64,000 nt of DNA. It comes from JAUIAI01 sp041396585 (GTDB taxonomy: Bacteria > Pseudomonadota > Gammaproteobacteria > Burkholderiales > Burkholderiaceae_E). Made by a program: the position numbers and the translations under genes. The stretch spans positions 248,001-312,000 of the forward strand of contig JAWKYG010000001.1 in the NCBI GenBank assembly GCA_041396585.1, read 5' to 3'. The notes beneath the pieces are model-generated. The model was given only the letters and a program-made list of their open reading frames with translations. It was not told the origin of the DNA and did not search any database. Every line of letters starts with the position of its first letter. Position 1 is the first letter of the stretch. Positions 17,380 through 26,626 of the stretch are shown here, one piece after another.

Positions 17380-19843
17380 CCTTGCCGGCGGCATCGGCCG
17401 CCTGGTTGACGCGCTGGATCGCGGTTTCGGTCGCCTGCGCCACCTGGGTGGCCGCCATGGCCGCGGCCTCGCCGGCGGCCTTGGCGGCCTCGGCGGCCGA
17501 AGCCGCCGCCGCCTTGGCTGCATCGGCAGCGGCCAGGGCCGCCTGAGCGGCCGTTTCAGCCGCCGAAGCGGCCGATTGAAACGAACCGCCCCTGAAGTTC
17601 TTGGCGAGCGCAGACACAGCAGCACCGGCACTGGCCGCGATCGCGGCCGGAGCCGCAGCCGCGGGTGTGGCCGTCTCGCTGGCGGCCGGCGCCTTGGCCG
17701 GTTCGGCCTGGGCGACCACCGCCGCCGGCGCTGCGCTTTGCGGAGCAGGCGCCTTGGCCTGATCGCCCGGGGCCATCGCCGGCACCATCAGCAGCGCGAC
17801 GATATTGATGATCTTGATCAGCGGGTTCACCGCCGGACCGGCCGTGTCCTTGTACGGATCGCCAACCGTATCACCAGTCACGGCGGCCTTGTGGGCTTCG
17901 CTGCCCTTGCCACCGTGATTGCCCTCTTCGATGTACTTTTTCGCGTTGTCCCAGGCACCACCGCCGGTGCACATCGAGATCGCCACGAACAGGCCGGTCA
18001 CGATCGTGCCCATCAACAGGCCGCCAAGCGCGACCGGGCCGAGGAACAGCGCCACCAGGACCGGCACCACCACCGGCAGGATCGAAGGAATGATCATTTC
18101 CTTGATCGCCGAGCTGGTCAGGAGATCGACGGCGCGCGAGTAATCGGGCTTGGAAGTGCCTTCCATGATGCCCGGGATCTCGCGGAACTGGCGCCGGACC
18201 TCTTCAACCACCGAGCCCGCGGCGCGGCCGACCGCTTCCATTGCCATGGCGGCGAACAGGAACGGGATCAGGCCGCCGATCAGCAGGCCGATGACGACAT
18301 CCGGATTGGAAAGGTCGAACCGGATGTCCTTCAGACCGATGCTCTCGAGCGCATGGGTGTAGTCGGCGAACAGCACCAGAGCAGCCAGACCGGCCGAGCC
18401 GATCGCGTAGCCCTTGGTGACGGCCTTGGTCGTATTGCCGACCGCGTCGAGCGGGTCGGTGATGTTGCGCACCTCTTCGGGCAGTTCGGCCATCTCGGCA
18501 ATGCCACCGGCGTTGTCGGTGATCGGGCCGTAGGCGTCGAGCGCCACGATGATGCCGGCCATCGACAGCATCGACATGGCGGCCACGGCGATGCCGTACA
18601 GGCCGGCCAGGCCGTAGGAGCTCATGATCGCCAGGCAGACCATGATCACCGGCCAGGCGGTGGACTTCATGGACACCGCGATACCGGCGATGATGTTGGT
18701 CGCATGGCCGGTGGTGGAGGCCGCCGCCACGTACTTCACGGGCTTGAACTGGGTACCGGTGTAGTACTCGGTGATATAGACGATCGCACCGGTGAGGACC
18801 ATGCCGACCACAACGCACCACCACAGCGAGCCGGGGCCATAGCCGAGGCCACTCAGGTCGGTGCCGCTGAACACGATGTAGGTCATGGGCCAGGCGAGCA
18901 GCGTACCGACGCCGCCGGCCCAGGCCAGGCCGCGGTACAGCGCCGGCATGACATTGGTCATGTTCGGCTCTGCCTTGACGCGGGTGGCACCGATGATCGA
19001 GGCGATGATCGAGACCGCGCCGAGCGCCAGCGGATAGATGACCGCCTGGACCTCGGCCCCGGTGACCATCAGGGCACCGAGCAGCATCGTGGCGATCAGG
19101 GTGACCGCATAGGTCTCGAACAAGTCTGCGGCCATGCCGGCGCAGTCACCGACATTGTCGCCGACGTTGTCCGCGATCACGGCCGGGTTGCGGGGGTCGT
19201 CTTCGGGAATGCCTGCCTCGACCTTACCGACGAGGTCGGCGCCGACGTCCGCACCCTTGGTGAAGATGCCGCCGCCGAGTCGCGCGAAGATGGAGATCAG
19301 CGACGAGCCGAACGCCAGACCGATCAGGGGCTTGAGGATCTCATGCAGGCTGTGCGAGACATCGCTGCCCAGATCGCCGGCGGACAGCCAGAGCACGCTG
19401 AAATACAGCGACACACCGAGCAGACCCAGGCCGACCACCAGCATGCCGGTGATCGCGCCGCCCTGGAAGGCCACCGAAAGCGCCTCGTCCAGGCCACGCG
19501 TGGCCGCCTGCGTGGTGCGCACATTGGCGCGCACCGACGTGTTCATGCCGAGATAGCCGGCCGCACCGGACAGCGTCGCGCCGAGCGCGAAGCCAAACGC
19601 GGTGGCGAAATCGAGGAAGATCCAGATCAGCAGGAACAGCACACCTCCCACCATCGCGATCGTTCGATACTGCCGATCAAGATATGCCTTGGCCCCCGTT
19701 TCGATGGCATCGGCGATTTCGCGCATGCGCGCGTTACCTGCATCGAGCCCGAAGATCCAGTTCCTTCGCCAGAAGCCGTACACGACCGCTGCGATACCGC
19801 AGATGATCGCCAGCCACAGGCCGAATGTCGCTGCGCCGCTCAT
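17102..19843 (-). CDS. hppA: K+-independent H+-translocating pyrophosphatase (5' part of fusion gene)
   Basis: A membrane-embedded pyrophosphatase that couples PPi hydrolysis in the cytoplasm to proton export. Residues 1 to about 688 cover the usual 16-helix protein. The PPi/Mg site is present (DVGADLVGKVEAGIPEDDP, AVIADNVGDNVGDCAG) as are GNTTKAVTKGYAIGSAG and the last helix NPLIKIINIVALLMVPAM. Lys and Thr in the K-x-x-T position (KAVT) mark the K+-independent, proton-pumping class. Instead of stopping there, the frame goes on without a break through a Pro/Ala linker and Ala-rich helix to about 17381. There one base is missing and the given frame turns into an Arg/Pro-rich out-of-frame tail ending at 17102. 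Start ATG has GGAGG 6 nt upstream. Residues past about 820 of this frame are an artefact of the frameshift. Confidence 0.93.
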   Translation of the reverse strand: MSGAATFGLWLAIICGIAAVVYGFWRRNWIFGLDAGNARMREIADAIETGAKAYLDRQYRTIAMVGGVLFLLIWIFLDFATAFGFALGATLSGAAGYLGMNTSVRANVRTTQAATRGLDEALSVAFQGGAITGMLVVGLGLLGVSLYFSVLWLSAGDLGSDVSHSLHEILKPLIGLAFGSSLISIFARLGGGIFTKGADVGADLVGKVEAGIPEDDPRNPAVIADNVGDNVGDCAGMAADLFETYAVTLIATMLLGALMVTGAEVQAVIYPLALGAVSIIASIIGATRVKAEPNMTNVMPALYRGLAWAGGVGTLLAWPMTYIVFSGTDLSGLGYGPGSLWWCVVVGMVLTGAIVYITEYYTGTQFKPVKYVAAASTTGHATNIIAGIAVSMKSTAWPVIMVCLAIMSSYGLAGLYGIAVAAMSMLSMAGIIVALDAYGPITDNAGGIAEMAELPEEVRNITDPLDAVGNTTKAVTKGYAIGSAGLAALVLFADYTHALESIGLKDIRFDLSNPDVVIGLLIGGLIPFLFAAMAMEAVGRAAGSVVEEVRRQFREIPGIMEGTSKPDYSRAVDLLTSSAIKEMIIPSILPVVVPVLVALFLGPVALGGLLMGTIVTGLFVAISMCTGGGAWDNAKKYIEEGNHGGKGSEAHKAAVTGDTVGDPYKDTAGPAVNPLIKIINIVALLMVPAMAPGDQAKAPAPQSAAPAAVVAQAEPAKAPAASETATPAAAAPAAIAASAGAAVSALAKNFRGGSFQSAASAAETAAQAALAAADAAKAAAASAAEAAKAAGEAAAMAATQVAQATETAIQRVNQAADAAGKASKRSAMPLPRPAMSANRSTRPMPRSTPASPRSIRWPPTSIRPIRPPRPLPGAPPRPPARPAMSSPPSISPSPRSPRRSMSKARSSARPLPA

Positions 19844-20128
19844 TTAACCCTCCAAGGAAATTTCTTAGCGTGTTCGCGCTATCCGCGCATTCTACGGCCT
19901 GCGCATGATCGTCGTGATTGTCGAAACATTGCGTGACCGTGAATCGCATCGGCAGCCTGCCAGGCTGCCCGCGAGAACCGTTCGTTTACCGCTTCGCGAC
20001 CCATCCCGCTGCCCGGCCGATCCCACTTTTGCCGGGCGATTCCGGCAGGATGGAAGGGTCCGGGTACGCGCGATGGCTTTCGCGGTGTCAAGTGCGCCGA
20101 ATCCTGATCGCTGGCAAGGCGCCCGGGA

Positions 20129-20785
20129 TCAGCGACCGAGCGCGTCCAGTGCCCGCTTGGTGATTTCGTCGACCGAACCCATGCCCGAGATATCGCGGTA
20201 AGTCGGTGCCGCGTCATCACCCGAGGCTGCCCAGCGACGGTAGTAGTCCACCAGCGGGCTGGTCTGCTCGTGATAGACCTGCAGGCGCTTGCGCACGGTG
20301 TCTTCGCGGTCATCGTCACGTTGGACCAGCGGTTCGCCGGTTTCGTCGTCGAGCCCGGCCTGGCGTGGCGGATTGAAGCTCACGTGGTAGGTGCGCCCGC
20401 TGCCGGGATGGACCCGCCTGCCGCTCATGCGTTCGATGATGGCTTCGTCCGGCACGCTGATCTCGAGCACGTAATCGAGGGCCACACCGGCGTCGCGCAG
20501 CGCATCGGCCTGCGGGATCGTGCGCGGGAAGCCATCGAACAGATAGCCGTCGGCGCAATCCGGCTGGGCGAGCCGATCCTTGACCAAGCCGATGATGAGG
20601 TCATCGGACACCAGCCCGCCACTGTCCATCACCTGCTTGGCCGCCAGGCCGAGTTCGGTACCGGCCTTCACCGCCGCACGCAGCATGTCGCCGGTCGAGA
20701 TCTGCGGAATCGAGAATGCCTTGCAGATGAACGCGGCCTGCGTACCTTTGCCGGCACCTGGTGGTCCCAGGAGAATCAAACGCAT
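20129..20785 (-). CDS. adk: adenylate kinase
   Basis: A 218-residue cytoplasmic enzyme that converts AMP and ATP to two ADP. Seen: P-loop GPPGAGKGTQ at residues 7-16, AMP-site STGDMLRAAV, DGFPRTIPQA, and the long LID with SGRRVHPGSGRTYHV and FNPP, without zinc cysteines. It is the normal length for the long form. It lies downstream of kdsB with a 238-bp gap that holds nothing recognisable, and 285 bp from the start of hppA, also without visible features. Its product and the pyrophosphatase both act on nucleotide/PPi energetics, but no shared operon is evident. Confidence 0.96.
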   Translation of the reverse strand: MRLILLGPPGAGKGTQAAFICKAFSIPQISTGDMLRAAVKAGTELGLAAKQVMDSGGLVSDDLIIGLVKDRLAQPDCADGYLFDGFPRTIPQADALRDAGVALDYVLEISVPDEAIIERMSGRRVHPGSGRTYHVSFNPPRQAGLDDETGEPLVQRDDDREDTVRKRLQVYHEQTSPLVDYYRRWAASGDDAAPTYRDISGMGSVDEITKRALDALGR

Positions 20786-21023
20786 TGGGGCGTGCTCCTA
20801 AACGAGATGGGTAGTTATAGTGATTGATTGATCGAACGGGCTGCTGTCGCCGGCTTTGCACCTGGTTCTCGCGCCGGCCGCCGGCCGGCGCTGCCCGCCA
20901 GGCTCACGGATGACGAGCAGTGTACCGTTGGCCGCACGCTCGATGGCCGGTGCGATGGCCCGATCCGTGCATTGTGCCCGCCATCCGCTTTCACGAGCCT
21001 GACCGTCGGGCCGCATACCCGGT

Positions 21024-21767
21024 TCAGGCCAGACGGGCGCGGGCGCGAACGAGATCATCGGGGGTGTCGATCCCTGCTCCCGGGTCGGCATCGAGCCGCA
21101 CCACCATGATCTCGTGTCCGTGCCAGAGCGCACGTATCTGCTCGAGCGACTCGAGCGCTTCGATCGGCGCCGCTGGCAGCATCGGGAACCGGCGCAGGAA
21201 TCCGACCCGGTAGCCGTACAGGCCGATGTGCCGCAAGACCTGGTCGCTGTCTGCTCCCGGCCAGCCATTCGCGCGATCCCGTGCCAGCGGAATCGGCGCG
21301 CGCGAAAAATACAGGGCGCGGCCGTCTTGGCGGCAAACCACCTTGACCACATTGGGATTCAGGAACTCGGCCTGGTCATGGATCGGGTGGGCCGCGGTGG
21401 ACATCGCACATTCCCGGTGCGCTTCGAGCGCATCGGCCACCTGCTGCAGGATCGTCGGCGGCATAAAGGGTTCGTCACCCTGCAGATTGACCACGATCTG
21501 CGCATCATCCAGGCCCATGGCCTGTGCTGCTTCGGCCAGCCGGTCCGTGCCCGAGGCGTGGTCGGCGCGGGTCAGAACCGCCTCGAAGCCGGCGGCGCGC
21601 ACCGCGTCGGCGATCCGCTGGTCATCGGTGGCGACGGCCAGCCGGTCGGGGTTGGCACGGGCCGCGGCTTCCGCCACCCGGACGATCATCGGCTTGCCGG
21701 CCAGGTCGGCCAGGGGTTTGCCCGGCAGGCGGGTGGAGGCCATACGGGCCGGAATCAGGATGTTCAA
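21024..21767 (-). CDS. kdsB: 3-deoxy-manno-octulosonate cytidylyltransferase
   Basis: A 247-residue cytoplasmic enzyme that activates Kdo as CMP-Kdo for the lipopolysaccharide core. N-terminal nucleotide-binding IPARMASTRLPGKPLADL, then AVATDDQRIADAV, VNLQGDEPFMPP, and HIGLYGYRVGFL. It is 32 nt downstream of the Trm112 gene in the exbB-exbD-lpxK-trm112-kdsB cluster, so it is probably co-transcribed. Confidence 0.96.
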   Translation of the reverse strand: MNILIPARMASTRLPGKPLADLAGKPMIVRVAEAAARANPDRLAVATDDQRIADAVRAAGFEAVLTRADHASGTDRLAEAAQAMGLDDAQIVVNLQGDEPFMPPTILQQVADALEAHRECAMSTAAHPIHDQAEFLNPNVVKVVCRQDGRALYFSRAPIPLARDRANGWPGADSDQVLRHIGLYGYRVGFLRRFPMLPAAPIEALESLEQIRALWHGHEIMVVRLDADPGAGIDTPDDLVRARARLA

Positions 21768-21799
21768 CGAGTGAGGCCTTGCATGAGCCGATGCGCGTG

Positions 21800-22000
21800 T
21801 CAGCGTTGATCGCCGTGAATCTGGCGGGCGTCGTCGACCAGCATGATCGGAATGTCATCGCGTACCGGAAAGGCCAGCGCATCGCGCTTGCAGATCAGTT
21901 CGAAGCCCACATCCGGGGGGCGCAGCGGATCATCGCGCTCGACGCGCAGCGGCCCCTTGCAGATCGGGCAGACGAGAATATCAAGCAGGTGTCGGTCCAC
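21800..22000 (-). CDS. Trm112/YcaR family protein
   Basis: A 66-residue small protein with the family's zinc-ribbon-like start DRHLLDILVCPICKGPL and the central ELICKRDALAFPVRDDIPIML. Bacterial members sit between lpxK and kdsB and their role is not settled; eukaryotic Trm112 activates methyltransferases. The start is GTG at 22000, with GAGGAA just upstream; it overlaps the end of lpxK by 20 nt, indicating translational coupling. Confidence 0.9.
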   Translation of the reverse strand: MDRHLLDILVCPICKGPLRVERDDPLRPPDVGFELICKRDALAFPVRDDIPIMLVDDARQIHGDQR

Positions 22001-23156
22001 GCAGTTCCTCTTCGAGCCAGTCGAGCAGGGCCGGGTCGGGCAGCGCTCGCACGCTGACGACGAACAGTCGTCCATCGTCTTCCAGCGGGCATTTTACGGC
22101 GTCCTTCTCGGTCATCATGATGATCGGCGCATCGATGGCCGCCCACCAGGCCGGGCCCGGTGCGCCGTGGTCTCCAGGGCGCAAGCCAGCGACCGACAGT
22201 CCCAGGCCGCGCAGCAGTGCGAAGAAGGCCTCGGGCTGGGCGATGCCGGCAACTGCCGCACACGGGCGGTCGCCGAGCCGGGATCGAAGTTCGGCCGCTG
22301 CGGCGCCAATCGCATGCATGCGGTCCGCCTCTGGGCCTTGCGCCGGGTCTGCCGCGATGAGGGACGCGCCGCCGCGGTGCCGGGAGCCCGGCTCGGGCCG
22401 CTCGTGTTCCCGCGTGCGCCGCCAGCTTGCCAGGGATTGGATTGCGGACGGCCTCAGCCGGCTCGAGAACCAGCGGTGATGCGCAAGTGGGGGTGGGGCG
22501 GTGCTTTCGTCCATCCCCAGATTCAGGATCAGAGCATCGAACGATGCCGCCGCCGCCGCCGGCTCGCGCAAGGGGCCGGCCGGCAGCAGACAGCCGTTGC
22601 CCAGGCCACGGCGATCGAACACGGCCAGCTCGATGTCGCGCGGTAGCGCCTCATGCTGCAGGCCGTCGTCGCTGATCACGACCGAGACGCCCGGATGGTC
22701 CTGCAGCAACATACGCAGGGCTTCGCCTCGGCGTCGGCCGGCATAGACCGGCAGGCCCGAGCGCAGGGCCAGCAAGGTGGCCTCGTCGCCATCCCGATGT
22801 GCGTCCGGTCTGGCCGGATCGATCCTGCGAGGCGGGTCGATCGGCGCGTGCGCGCCATCTCCGCGGGCCAGCAATCAGGCCCGCCAGCCGCGATCACGCA
22901 GCCCCTGCGCCAGTGCCATGCAGATCGGCGTCTTGCCGCTGCCGCCGACGATCAGATTGCCCACGACGACGATCCTCGGTCTCTTTGCGTGGGCGTGGCG
23001 CGCCTGCCTGGCCTGCGCGATCCGGTCGCGGCGACGCTTCGCGACCGATCGGGTCGCGACGGACAGCAGGCATAGCGGCCATGCCCACCATGGTGGGGTG
23101 GGGCGGTCGAACCAGAGCGCAATGAGTCTGCGCTCGAGTCGCGGGCGCAGGCTCAC
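21981..23156 (-). CDS. lpxK: tetraacyldisaccharide 4'-kinase, interrupted by in-frame TGA
   Basis: The lipid A kinase that phosphorylates the 4' position of the disaccharide on the inner-membrane cytoplasmic face. The first part (23156-22875) has an N-terminal membrane-associated helix and the P-loop VVGNLIVGGSGKTP. The second part (22874-21981) has RPDAHRDGDEATLLALRSG-like sequence (GDEATLLALRSGLPVY), VVISDDGLQHEALPRD, AVAGIAQPEAFF and MTEKDAVKC. Both parts are in the same frame, separated only by TGA at 22875-22877, where relatives have Gly before LLARG. GGA to TGA is one base change. lpxK is normally essential, so a base-call error is most likely. It lies 33 nt from exbD. Confidence 0.88.
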
Positions 23157-23189
23157 GATGGTGAACTCGGGTCGGTGCGCCCGCGCGGG

Positions 23190-23615
23190 TCAGCGTGGCG
23201 CGGGCTCACCCTGGGCCGCGAAGGTGACACGTTCCAGGCCCGCCTGGCGGGCCGCGTCGAGCACGCCGACCACGGCCTGATGGGTGGCGCCGGCATCGGC
23301 ATAGATCACCACCATGCGGTTCTCCCGCTTGGCCGCCTCGTCGCGAAGCGCGGCCACCAGCGCGCCTGGCGCCAGCGGCTCCGGGTCGCGATCCGCGAGC
23401 CGGTACTGACCGTCCGCCGACACCGCGACCACGATGTCACGCGCTTCCTCTGCCGTGGCCGTGGCCGAAGCCGAGGGCAGATCGACCTTCAACTGGGTGT
23501 AGCGGCTGAATGTCATCGTGACCATCACGAAGATCAGGATGACCAGCAGGAGGTCTATCAATGGGACGAAATTGATCTCCGGCTCCTCCGGGATCCGGTT
23601 CGGTCGGAAGTTCAT
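23190..23615 (-). CDS. exbD: ExbD/TolR biopolymer transport protein
   Basis: A 141-residue inner-membrane protein with a single N-terminal helix (INFVPLIDLLLVILIFVMVT), whose Asp in PLID is the proton-carrying residue of the family, followed by a periplasmic domain. With ExbB/TolQ it forms the proton-driven motor that energises TonB or Tol. No tonB gene is present here. The ATG overlaps the exbB stop by 4 nt (ATGA). The position before lpxK is common in Burkholderiales. Confidence 0.93.
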   Translation of the reverse strand: MNFRPNRIPEEPEINFVPLIDLLLVILIFVMVTMTFSRYTQLKVDLPSASATATAEEARDIVVAVSADGQYRLADRDPEPLAPGALVAALRDEAAKRENRMVVIYADAGATHQAVVGVLDAARQAGLERVTFAAQGEPAPR

Positions 23616-24226
23616 CGCCGCTCGCTCTGCAGGCGTACCAGGGCATCGGTGAGTCGGACCGCATACTGTTCCATGTCGGTCATGTACTGATCGACCCGGG
23701 CGCGGAAGTGCCGGTAGAAGATCAGCGCCGGAATGGCGATCAGAATTCCGAATGCGGTGTTGTACAGCGCCACCGAAATGCCGTAGGCAAGGCGCTCGGG
23801 CTCCAGGCCGGAAGGTGATTGCGATCCGAAGATCTCGATCATCCCGACAACCGTTCCGAACAGGCCGAGCAACGGGGCCGTCGTGGCGACGGTGCCGAGC
23901 GCGGACAGATAGCGGCCAAGCTCATGATTGACCGCGCGACCCGCCTCCTCCATCGCTTCCTTGATGACCGCGCGTGACTGCCCGGCATGCGAAATACCGG
24001 CCGCCAGCACCTTGCCCAGCGGCGAGGAGCGCTCGAGCTTGGCGACGATCTCGCCCGTGATCTGCCGATTCTTGATCAGCAGCAGGACTTCATCCACGAG
24101 GCCGGAGGGCAGTATCTGAGCCCGGCGCAGCGAGATGAAACGTTCAACGACCAGTGCGACCGCGATGATGGATGCGAGCACCAGAAACCAGACGGGCCAC
24201 CCCGCGGCCTTGATCAGGGAAAACAA
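23612..24226 (-). CDS. exbB: ExbB/TolQ/MotA proton channel protein
   Basis: A 204-residue inner-membrane protein with three helices: about 8-26, then a pair including LGTVATTAPLLGLFGTVVGM and the C-terminal helix ISVALYNTAFGILIAIPAL. These carry the conserved Thr/Pro residues of the ExbB channel. It is first in the envelope operon, divergent from xseA. The 206-bp gap to xseA should hold both promoters. Confidence 0.94.
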   Translation of the reverse strand: MFSLIKAAGWPVWFLVLASIIAVALVVERFISLRRAQILPSGLVDEVLLLIKNRQITGEIVAKLERSSPLGKVLAAGISHAGQSRAVIKEAMEEAGRAVNHELGRYLSALGTVATTAPLLGLFGTVVGMIEIFGSQSPSGLEPERLAYGISVALYNTAFGILIAIPALIFYRHFRARVDQYMTDMEQYAVRLTDALVRLQSERR

Positions 24227-24432
24227 CGGGCATTCTCCGTAAGCATCAGTTATCGGCGCGCATCGACTGACTTCGAACGTGCGCGTTCATTTTCGACGAT
24301 TTTCGTTGATTCCCGATTGTCCGGCTTTTTGGCGGCACGACACAAGCCGTAAGACGAACCAGACGGCGGTCGCGGGTGACGGTACGCCCCGCCTGACCGG
24401 GCGCATTTGCGGGATCTGCCAGAATCCGAGCC

Positions 24433-25797
24433 GTGAATCCAGAACCCCTTTCCGGCCCAGACGAGGCCGCCGGCGAGCGCCGGGTCGTCCTGCCCGTGGC
24501 CGCATTGAACCGGCAGGTCGCGAGACTGCTCGAGCGTAGCTTTCCGTTGGTCTGGGTGGTCGGCGAGGTCTCGAACCTGACGCGGGCCGCCAGCGGTCAT
24601 TGCTATTTCTCCCTGAAGGATGCGCAGGCGCAGGTACGCGCGGTCATGTTCCGGTCGCGCGCCCGGGCGGCCGGACAATTGTTGCGCAACGGACAGCGCA
24701 TCGAGGCCCTGGCGGCGGTGTCCCTGTACGAGGCACGGGGTGATTTCCAGCTCAACATCGAGTCGGTGCGTCCGGCCGGTGCCGGCGATCTGCATCAGGC
24801 CTTCATTGCTTTGCGGGACCGGTTGCAGGCCGAAGGCTTGTTCGATGAATCGGCCAAGCGGGCGTTGCCCGCACGGGTGCGCACGATCGGTGTGGTGACC
24901 TCGCTGCAGGCGGCGGCCTTGCGCGATGTGCTGGCCACGCTGGCGGCGCGTGCGCCACAGGTCGCGGTCGTCATCTATCCATCTGCGGTGCAAGGCGCCG
25001 AGGCGCCGGCGGCGCTGGTCGAGGCCTTGCGCCGGGCTGGCGCGCACGCGCTTGCCGACGTCTTGCTATTGGTGCGTGGCGGTGGGTCGCTGGAAGACCT
25101 GTGGGCCTTCAATGACGAAGGGCTGGCGCGCGCGATTCGCGCATCGCCCATTCCGGTGGTTGCCGGTGTCGGGCACGAATCCGATGTCACCATCGCGGAC
25201 TTCGCTGCCGATCGACGCGCAGCCACGCCAACGGCCAGCGCCGCCGCGGTGGTCGAAGACAGGCGCGAACTACTGGCGCGGCTCGAGCATCAGGCGGGGC
25301 GCTTGTCGCGCGCCTGGAGGCGTCTGCTCGAGCGCCGGATGCAGCGGCTCGATCTGGCCTTGCGCGGCCTGCCCACCCCATGGCATCAATGGCGCGCACG
25401 CCGCGACCGGCTGGCCCGGGCCGCCGCTGCGCTCGCCCGCAGCGGGCGCCAGACCCAGGCCCTTGCCGACGCCCGGCTGGCACGGCTGGAGAGCGAACTG
25501 CGACTGCCCGACCTGGGCGCGCGGGCGCTGCGGCTCACGCATGCCGCGCGACGTCTGAACGGATCGATGCGGATCGGGATCGAGCGAGCGGCCGGCCGCG
25601 AGCGCGAGCTCGCCGGCAAGTTGCAGGCGATCAGTCCGCGCGCCGTCTTGCGACGCGGCTACGCGGTGCTCACCGATCCTGGGGGCAAGGTGTTGACCTC
25701 GGTCGAACAGACCGCGACCGGGGACACTATCGAGGCGCAGCTTGCCGATGGCAGGCTGGCGGCGACAATCACGCAGCGCCGTCCCGATGAGCGCTGA
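24433..25797 (+). CDS. xseA: exodeoxyribonuclease VII large subunit
   Basis: A 454-residue single-strand DNA exonuclease subunit that works with XseB in DNA repair. An N-terminal OB-fold (about 20-115) has WVVGEVSNLTRAASGHCYFSLKD. The catalytic domain has IGVVTSLQAAALRDVL, LVRGGGSLEDLWAFNDE and GVGHESDVTIADFAADRRA. A long helical region and the tail LRRGYAVLTD follow. It starts with GTG at 24433. xseB is not in the window. Confidence 0.95.
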   Translation: MNPEPLSGPDEAAGERRVVLPVAALNRQVARLLERSFPLVWVVGEVSNLTRAASGHCYFSLKDAQAQVRAVMFRSRARAAGQLLRNGQRIEALAAVSLYEARGDFQLNIESVRPAGAGDLHQAFIALRDRLQAEGLFDESAKRALPARVRTIGVVTSLQAAALRDVLATLAARAPQVAVVIYPSAVQGAEAPAALVEALRRAGAHALADVLLLVRGGGSLEDLWAFNDEGLARAIRASPIPVVAGVGHESDVTIADFAADRRAATPTASAAAVVEDRRELLARLEHQAGRLSRAWRRLLERRMQRLDLALRGLPTPWHQWRARRDRLARAAAALARSGRQTQALADARLARLESELRLPDLGARALRLTHAARRLNGSMRIGIERAAGRERELAGKLQAISPRAVLRRGYAVLTDPGGKVLTSVEQTATGDTIEAQLADGRLAATITQRRPDER

Positions 25798-26022
25798 TCG
25801 GCGCCGCTGCGTCTGCGCGATGGCGAAGCAGATTTGCCGCCGCCCCGGGCGCGGGCGCGATCCCCGCATTCGTTGTGTGCTTTGCGCGGCCGCATCGGCG
25901 AGCCCGTACAATCCGAGCGATGGCCGGTCGCGCAGCGCGCACCGGCTGCCGCGGCCGGGCCACGTCGGCCGGCCGCTTGCCGGAACCCGATCAAATCACA
26001 AGACCAAAGAAAGGACATTCGC

Positions 26023-26597
26023 ATGGAGCACAAACTGCCAGCACTGCCGTATGCCATGGATGCACTGGCCCCGCATATCTCGAAGGAAACCCTCGAGTTT
26101 CACTATGGCAAGCATCATCAAACCTACGTCACCAATCTGAACAATCTGATCAAGGGCACCGAGTTCGCCGAGATGTCCCTCGAGGACATCATCCGCAAGG
26201 CCGAGGGTGGCCTGTTCAACAATGCCGTCGCAGGTCTGGAAACTACACGTTTTACTGGAACGGCCTCGTCGCCCAACGGCGGCGGCGCGCCTCAGCAAGC
26301 TTGCCGACGCGATCAATGCCAAGCGGGGCTCGGTCGACGCCTTCAAGGAGCCTTCGACAAGTCCGCCGCCGGCAATTTCGGTTCGGGCTGGACCTGGTTG
26401 GTAAACGCTGACGGCAGCCTCGATATCGTCAACACCAGCAATGCGGCCACGCCGCTGACCGGCAACGCCACACCCCTGCTGACCTGCGACGTCTGGGAAC
26501 ACGCCTATTACATCGACTATCGCAACAGCCGCCCCAACTACCTGGGCGCGTTCTGAAGCTGGTCAATCGGGACTTTGCCGCCGGCAACATGAAGTAA
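26023..26597 (+). pseudogene. sodB: iron superoxide dismutase, disrupted by several indels
   Basis: Codes for Fe-SOD, which removes superoxide in the cytoplasm. Frame 1 has YAMDALAPHISKETLEFHYGKHHQTYV (metal His and the KHH motif; read as LEFHYGKHHQTYV). Frames then jump between about 26228 and 26360, where VWNHTFYWN, GGGAP, KLADAIN and AFDKSAAGNFGSGW appear in pieces. TCDVWEHAYYIDYRNSRPNY follows, with the metal Asp and His. A missing G at the end (TTCTG-AAG) hides the last 14 residues; the natural stop would be TAA at 26595-26597. At least five indels are needed to restore it. This is either the worst-sequenced spot or a real pseudogene. A TACAAT at 25906-25911 may be its -10 element. Confidence 0.82.
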
Positions 26598-26626
26598 GTC
26601 GATTATGTCACCGGGAGGGAAGCGAC

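Noticed and set aside
17376..17386. Programmed ribosomal frameshift joining the pyrophosphatase and OmpA frames
   Set aside because: The site reads GGC AAG GCT TCG; there is no X-XXY-YYZ slippery heptamer or obvious downstream stimulator, and simple one-base loss matches the many other indels in this window.
14505..17546. 1,013-residue Gly/Arg-rich open frame on the + strand
   Set aside because: It is antisense to the Ala-rich repeat region; the repeats and high GC keep the opposite strand open. No recognisable domain or ribosome site.
17576..19936. 786-residue open frame on the + strand, rich in Asp, His, Arg and Gln
   Set aside because: Antisense shadow of hppA, with composition typical of reversed high-GC codons.
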